Both the position numbers and the translations under genes were made by a program. From an uncultured Lachnospiraceae bacterium (GTDB taxonomy: Bacteria > Bacillota > Clostridia > Lachnospirales > Lachnospiraceae), in contig USKC01000094.1 in NCBI GenBank assembly GCA_900555195.1, positions 1 to 10,065 of the forward strand: DNA of 10,065 nucleotides, given 5' to 3'. Position 1 is the stretch's first letter. Each line of letters starts with the position of its first letter. Shown here one piece after another: positions 6,931-10,065 of this stretch. The notes under the pieces are model-generated. The model did not search any database, had not been told where the DNA came from, and was given only the letters and a program-made list of their open reading frames with translations.

Positions 6931-7440
6931 CTAGTCCACGATATCCCTTGTAATACCCAGCCCGTCCAAAATCAGGTTCTGCTTCTGTTCCATAATCCGG
7001 GCCTCATCAGGCTCCATATGGTCATATCCGCACAGGTGCAGCATGCTGTGCGCGATCAGAAAGGCGAATTCTCTTTTCAGACTATGCCCATAGCTCTCCG
7101 CCTGCTCACAGACCTTGTCACAGGAGAGAATGATATCCCCCAGGATCAGTTCGCCGCTGTCCGGCTGAAAACAGTCCGCTTCCATCTCTTCTGCCACATC
7201 GAAATCCGCAGGGGTGACAAACGGCACATTAGGAAACGACAGGACATCCGTTTCGCTGTCAATCCCACGATATTCTTTATTATAAATCCGTATTCCCTCA
7301 TTATCCGTCAGAAGGACATTAATCTCTGTTTCATAGGGACATCCCTCTTCTTCCAGAACAGCTTCCGCCACCCGGGTGGCAACTTCAAACGGCTCAAACG
7401 GAAATTTGGCCTCGGTTTCATTTTCCACAAAAACCGTCAT
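6931..7440 (-). CDS. ybeY: Endoribonuclease YbeY (16S rRNA 3'-end maturation)
   Basis: YbeY is a zinc-dependent single-strand endoribonuclease acting in 16S rRNA maturation and ribosome quality control. The 169-residue product has the H-x3-H-x5-H metal site HSMLHLCGYDH, with H131, H135 and H141. It also has the conserved TDVLSFP (64-70) and GELILGDIILS (96-106) blocks. The usual glycine after the first His is serine here. Residues 81-95 form an acidic insert between the two blocks. The ATG overlaps the phoH stop by 4 nt (ATGA), and GGGGAGGAG lies 6 nt upstream inside phoH, so translation is probably coupled. The phoH-ybeY pairing supports the call. Confidence 0.97.
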   Translation of the reverse strand: MTVFVENETEAKFPFEPFEVATRVAEAVLEEEGCPYETEINVLLTDNEGIRIYNKEYRGIDSETDVLSFPNVPFVTPADFDVAEEMEADCFQPDSGELILGDIILSCDKVCEQAESYGHSLKREFAFLIAHSMLHLCGYDHMEPDEARIMEQKQNLILDGLGITRDIVD

Positions 7441-8480
7441 CGTTCGCTCCTCCCCATCTTTCTCTTCTCTTTCGCGCGTCCGGCCCTCTCTTCCCGTTCC
7501 TTCATCGCCTTCTGCCTGGCCAACTCTTTCCCTTCGTATTCCTCATATGCCTTTACGATCTTCTGGACCAGCGGATGGCGGACCACGTCACGGCTGGTAA
7601 GGTTACAAAAGGCGATGTCCTCCAGGTTATGAAGCACCTTTACCGCCACATCCAGTCCGGAACGGGTTCCGGGCATCAAATCTTTCTGAGAAGCGTCACC
7701 TGTGACGACCACCTTGGAGCCAAACCCAATTCTCGTCAGGAACATCTTCATCTGCGCCGGCGTGGTATTCTGCGCCTCATCCAGAATGATGTACGCGTTA
7801 TCCAGCGTCCGCCCTCTCATATAGGCCAGCGGAGCCACTTCTATCAGCCCTTTTTCCATATTTTTGGCAAAGCTCTCTGCGCCCATGATCTGATAGAGCG
7901 CATCGTAGAGAGGCCGCAGATAAGGATCTACCTTGCTCTGCAGGTCTCCGGGAAGAAAGCCAAGCTTCTCACCGGCCTCTATGGCGGGACGGGTCAGGAT
8001 GATCCGTTCCACCTCGTCGTTCTTAAATGCTGTAATGGCCATCGCCATGGCCAGATAGGTTTTCCCTGTTCCTGCCGGACCCATGCCGAATACAATCATA
8101 TGATTTCTGATGGCATCCACATATTGCTTCTGTCCCAGCGTCTTTGGCTTGATCGGCTTCCCACTTACCGTATGGCAGATCAGGTCGCCGTCTATTTCCA
8201 ACAAGGTATCCGTTTGATTCTCCATGCTCATCTCAATCGCATACTCCACATTCTGTTGCTGAATGAGGTTTCCCCTTTTTGATAATTCCTGCAGACGTTC
8301 CAGGATGTCAGCCGCCTGCTCCACATGGCGGCGCATGCCGCGGATCCTGACAGCTCCATTCCGATCCACGATGGATACCTGCAGCGCTTTTTCGATTCTC
8401 TTTACGTTTTTATCATACTCACCGAATACATTGCCCGTATGGGCCGCATCCATCCCTATCTGTTTTTCGTACTGCTCCAT
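7437..8480 (-). CDS. phoH: PhoH-like family ATPase
   Basis: A 347-residue cytosolic ATPase. Residues 1-75 form a KH-like N-terminal region (VDRNGAVRIRGMRRHVEQAADIL, about 38-60). The ATPase core follows with Walker A GPAGTGKT at 134-141 and Walker B YIILDEAQN at 230-238. LTRPAIEAGEKLGFLPGD (162-179) and VVVTGDASQKDLMPGTRSGL (257-276) are PhoH family blocks. The last roughly 30 residues are a highly charged, basic tail, probably disordered. PhoH proteins are linked to RNA metabolism and are often next to ybeY, but the precise reaction is unclear. The ATG directly abuts the yqfD stop codon, with GGGAG 10 nt upstream. The stop overlaps ybeY. Confidence 0.96.
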   Translation of the reverse strand: MEQYEKQIGMDAAHTGNVFGEYDKNVKRIEKALQVSIVDRNGAVRIRGMRRHVEQAADILERLQELSKRGNLIQQQNVEYAIEMSMENQTDTLLEIDGDLICHTVSGKPIKPKTLGQKQYVDAIRNHMIVFGMGPAGTGKTYLAMAMAITAFKNDEVERIILTRPAIEAGEKLGFLPGDLQSKVDPYLRPLYDALYQIMGAESFAKNMEKGLIEVAPLAYMRGRTLDNAYIILDEAQNTTPAQMKMFLTRIGFGSKVVVTGDASQKDLMPGTRSGLDVAVKVLHNLEDIAFCNLTSRDVVRHPLVQKIVKAYEEYEGKELARQKAMKEREERAGRAKEKRKMGRSER

Positions 8481-9731
8481 TTACTGACTGCTCCCGCTTA
8501 TTGTCTCATTTTCCGCAGCCGGCTGCTGCTCTTCCAGAGGCCGGGCACTGCCGATTGAACCGGCGGCCTGCAGCATGCCCTCCATGACTACCGCATTGCC
8601 CGCTGCATTTATTGTAACATTTTTTTGTATTATTTGAACCCCCTTTTCTTCCAAACTTGCGATATTTTTGTCCAGCCGTTCTTCCAGGATATTCCTTGCC
8701 GCCTCTTCCCCGTATACGGCCTCTACCGGAAGATATTCCCTGTTTACCATAAACCCAAAATAAAATGGGAGATAGATCTGTGGCAGGATGCGCATCTGCC
8801 TGGCTTCCAACACCGAATCATAATGCAGATAACGGCATTCCCCCAGCTTCAGAATCCACTTTTTCTGGCCGATGGCAAAATAGAAATCCTTGGTCGTCCT
8901 TCCCGTATAATTCTTATACTCATAATATAATTCCTGCTCTTCATGTACGGGGATCTCATAAGATGCCACCACATCCGCATCCGCATGACAATACTGATAC
9001 TCCCTGACAGTTCCGTCGTCTGCAAGGACAGGTACGGCTCCGCTGACCAGCAGATCCCCTTTTTTGACTTCCATTCCTTCCGTAACCTGGGGAACGCCCT
9101 GCCTTGTAAGGATGGAGAGGATTTTCCCATCCTGCGCTGCCACCAGGTCACTTCCCGGCCAGTCTTCCAGCCATTCCTCTCCCCCCTCATCCATGGGCAG
9201 GTCATTTTCCCTGATCTTTACGATCACTTTGGTTCCTTCCAGCCTGACCGAGGTCCATGTAATCTCATTGAATTCTTCCCTCAGTCCCGCTTCAATCTCC
9301 CCGATATCGATCTCATTTTTGGCAGCGCCTATATCCACCCCGTTCTCCGCCAGGTAGTCCAGAAGAATGTCATCCGTCAGAGAATAATTCCCCTCAAAAT
9401 CTATGGCCCACACGAATCGGGACATGGCGATCAGAAATGCAAGACAGCAGGGCAGCCCCAGGGCGAACACCTTTCTTTTGCGCATTCTGCGTATAAAAAA
9501 AGGCAGGCCGCAACGCTCCAGCACGGCCGCCCTTGTACCGGTTTTCTTCATAATTGGCCGAAGCCTGAAAAAACCGGAAAGCATAATATACATGGTATAT
9601 TCGTCCCCCTGCCGTGCGATATCCCACAGGAGGATGTGATGATTGCTGCACAGATTCATGAAGCGTTCCGGGGAATACCCCCATACCCTGATCTTCAGAT
9701 ATCCCTGCAGATACCGGAAAATTTTCTCCAC
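8481..9731 (-). CDS. yqfD: Sporulation protein YqfD
   Basis: A 416-residue membrane protein of the YqfD family, needed for efficient sporulation in Bacillus, where it is expressed in the mother cell. Its molecular role is not settled. The N-terminus EKIFRYLQGYLKIRVWGYSPERF is the family signature. A basic stretch, FIRRMRKRK, leads into one clear transmembrane segment (about 88-110). A POTRA/FtsQ-like stretch follows (IDFEGNYSLTDDILLDYL..., then WTSVRLEGTKVIVKI), so the rest probably lies outside the cytoplasm. The C-terminal end is polar, with no family features I can name. I chose the GTG at 9729-9731 because GGAGG sits 7 nt upstream and the protein then begins as the family usually does. 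The in-frame TTG at 9750-9752, directly after the yqfC stop, has no site of its own. The stop abuts phoH. Confidence 0.93.
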   Translation of the reverse strand: MEKIFRYLQGYLKIRVWGYSPERFMNLCSNHHILLWDIARQGDEYTMYIMLSGFFRLRPIMKKTGTRAAVLERCGLPFFIRRMRKRKVFALGLPCCLAFLIAMSRFVWAIDFEGNYSLTDDILLDYLAENGVDIGAAKNEIDIGEIEAGLREEFNEITWTSVRLEGTKVIVKIRENDLPMDEGGEEWLEDWPGSDLVAAQDGKILSILTRQGVPQVTEGMEVKKGDLLVSGAVPVLADDGTVREYQYCHADADVVASYEIPVHEEQELYYEYKNYTGRTTKDFYFAIGQKKWILKLGECRYLHYDSVLEARQMRILPQIYLPFYFGFMVNREYLPVEAVYGEEAARNILEERLDKNIASLEEKGVQIIQKNVTINAAGNAVVMEGMLQAAGSIGSARPLEEQQPAAENETISGSSQ

Positions 9732-9738
9732 GCCATTT

Positions 9739-9743
9739 CCTCC
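9739..9743 (-). promoter_or_regulatory. Ribosome binding site deciding a GTG start for yqfD
   Basis: Minus-strand GGAGG lies 7 nt before the GTG at 9729-9731, in the short gap after the yqfC stop. It selects GTG over the upstream in-frame TTG. Confidence 0.75.
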
Positions 9744-9752
9744 ATTTTGCAA

Positions 9753-10064
9753 TTAAAGGTAGCTGATGCATCGAATATTACCGATGATTTTCATGTCCTC
9801 GTTCGTATAATAATCGATCACCAGGCCGCAGCCGCTGATGGAGATCTGGCCGGTCTTGCCCTGAAGGATGATGGATTCCTGCGTATATTCAATGATTCCT
9901 TTATAATTCTCCACCCACAGTTCAAAATTACCCGTCACGGTCAGGATGGATGCGCCCAGAAGCATATCCTTTGGAAGCTTAAGAGAATCGATCAGCTGCT
10001 CCGTTCTTCGCAGAGCAGCCTCATTTTCACCCTTCGGCGAATTTTTTTTCTTTTTCCTGTTCAT
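9753..10064 (-). CDS. yqfC: Sporulation protein YqfC (YabP/YqfC family)
   Basis: A 103-residue protein of the YabP/YqfC family. The first residues, NRKKKKNSPKG, are highly basic. The core has SLKLPKDMLLGASILTVTGNFELWVENYKGIIEYT (about 27-61), then ISGCGLVIDYYTNEDMKIIGNI (about 76-97), both typical of the family. Length is near the usual 90-100 aa. YqfC proteins are sporulation genes of the mother-cell programme in Bacillus. They are normally followed directly by yqfD, as here, with 21 nt to the yqfD GTG. The ATG lies one base from the window edge, so its ribosome binding site and promoter cannot be seen, and a longer N-terminus cannot be excluded. Confidence 0.93.
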   Translation of the reverse strand: MNRKKKKNSPKGENEAALRRTEQLIDSLKLPKDMLLGASILTVTGNFELWVENYKGIIEYTQESIILQGKTGQISISGCGLVIDYYTNEDMKIIGNIRCISYL

Positions 10065-10065
10065 A

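Noticed and set aside
10042..10049. Run of eight A (minus strand) near the start of yqfC as a possible phase-variation tract.
   Set aside because: It encodes the lysine-rich N-terminus expected for the protein, and the tract is short for slippage control.

Overview
The window looks like chromosomal core DNA of a spore-forming, Gram-positive anaerobe of the Clostridia, most likely a Lachnospiraceae-type organism. The grounds are the yqfC-yqfD-phoH-ybeY block, the SpoVB-like flippase, the DUF896 protein, strong GGAGG-type ribosome binding sites and roughly balanced base composition. This placement comes from gene content and style only. All ten genes I can support lie on the minus strand, so transcription runs from high to low coordinates. 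I see no tRNA, rRNA, insertion sequence, phage gene or CRISPR array.

Region 1 (about 10064 down to 5273) is a tight cluster. It holds yqfC and yqfD (sporulation membrane proteins), phoH (PhoH-like ATPase), ybeY (16S rRNA maturation endonuclease) and a SpoVB/MurJ-like multi-spanning flippase. Neighbours touch or nearly touch: yqfD stop directly abuts phoH start, phoH and ybeY overlap by 4 nt, and ybeY and the flippase are 11 nt apart. In Bacillus the HD phosphodiesterase gene pgpH (yqfF) sits between phoH and ybeY, and dgkA-cdd-era follow. Here pgpH is absent from that position and the flippase follows ybeY.

Region 2 (5272-4589) holds a 205-residue membrane-anchored protein of unknown function whose C-terminal half resembles the BofC type. 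A 66-nt AT-rich gap precedes it.

Region 3 (4588-1) starts with a good sigma-A-type promoter candidate (4580-4608) and a 127-nt leader. It then carries two unrelated FAD-dependent oxidoreductases (HI0933/YhiN type and COG2509 type), a short glutamate 5-kinase (proB, without a PUA domain), a DUF896 protein and the 5' part of 5-formyltetrahydrofolate cyclo-ligase, which runs off the window at base 1. Both flavoprotein genes have a GC-rich perfect hairpin shortly upstream of a weak ribosome binding site.

Overall this is mostly housekeeping and sporulation DNA. I find no convincing new defence, mobile or biosynthetic system. The items worth a second look are the altered yqf/ybeY gene order, the BofC-like protein, the internal promoter and the paired hairpin leaders.
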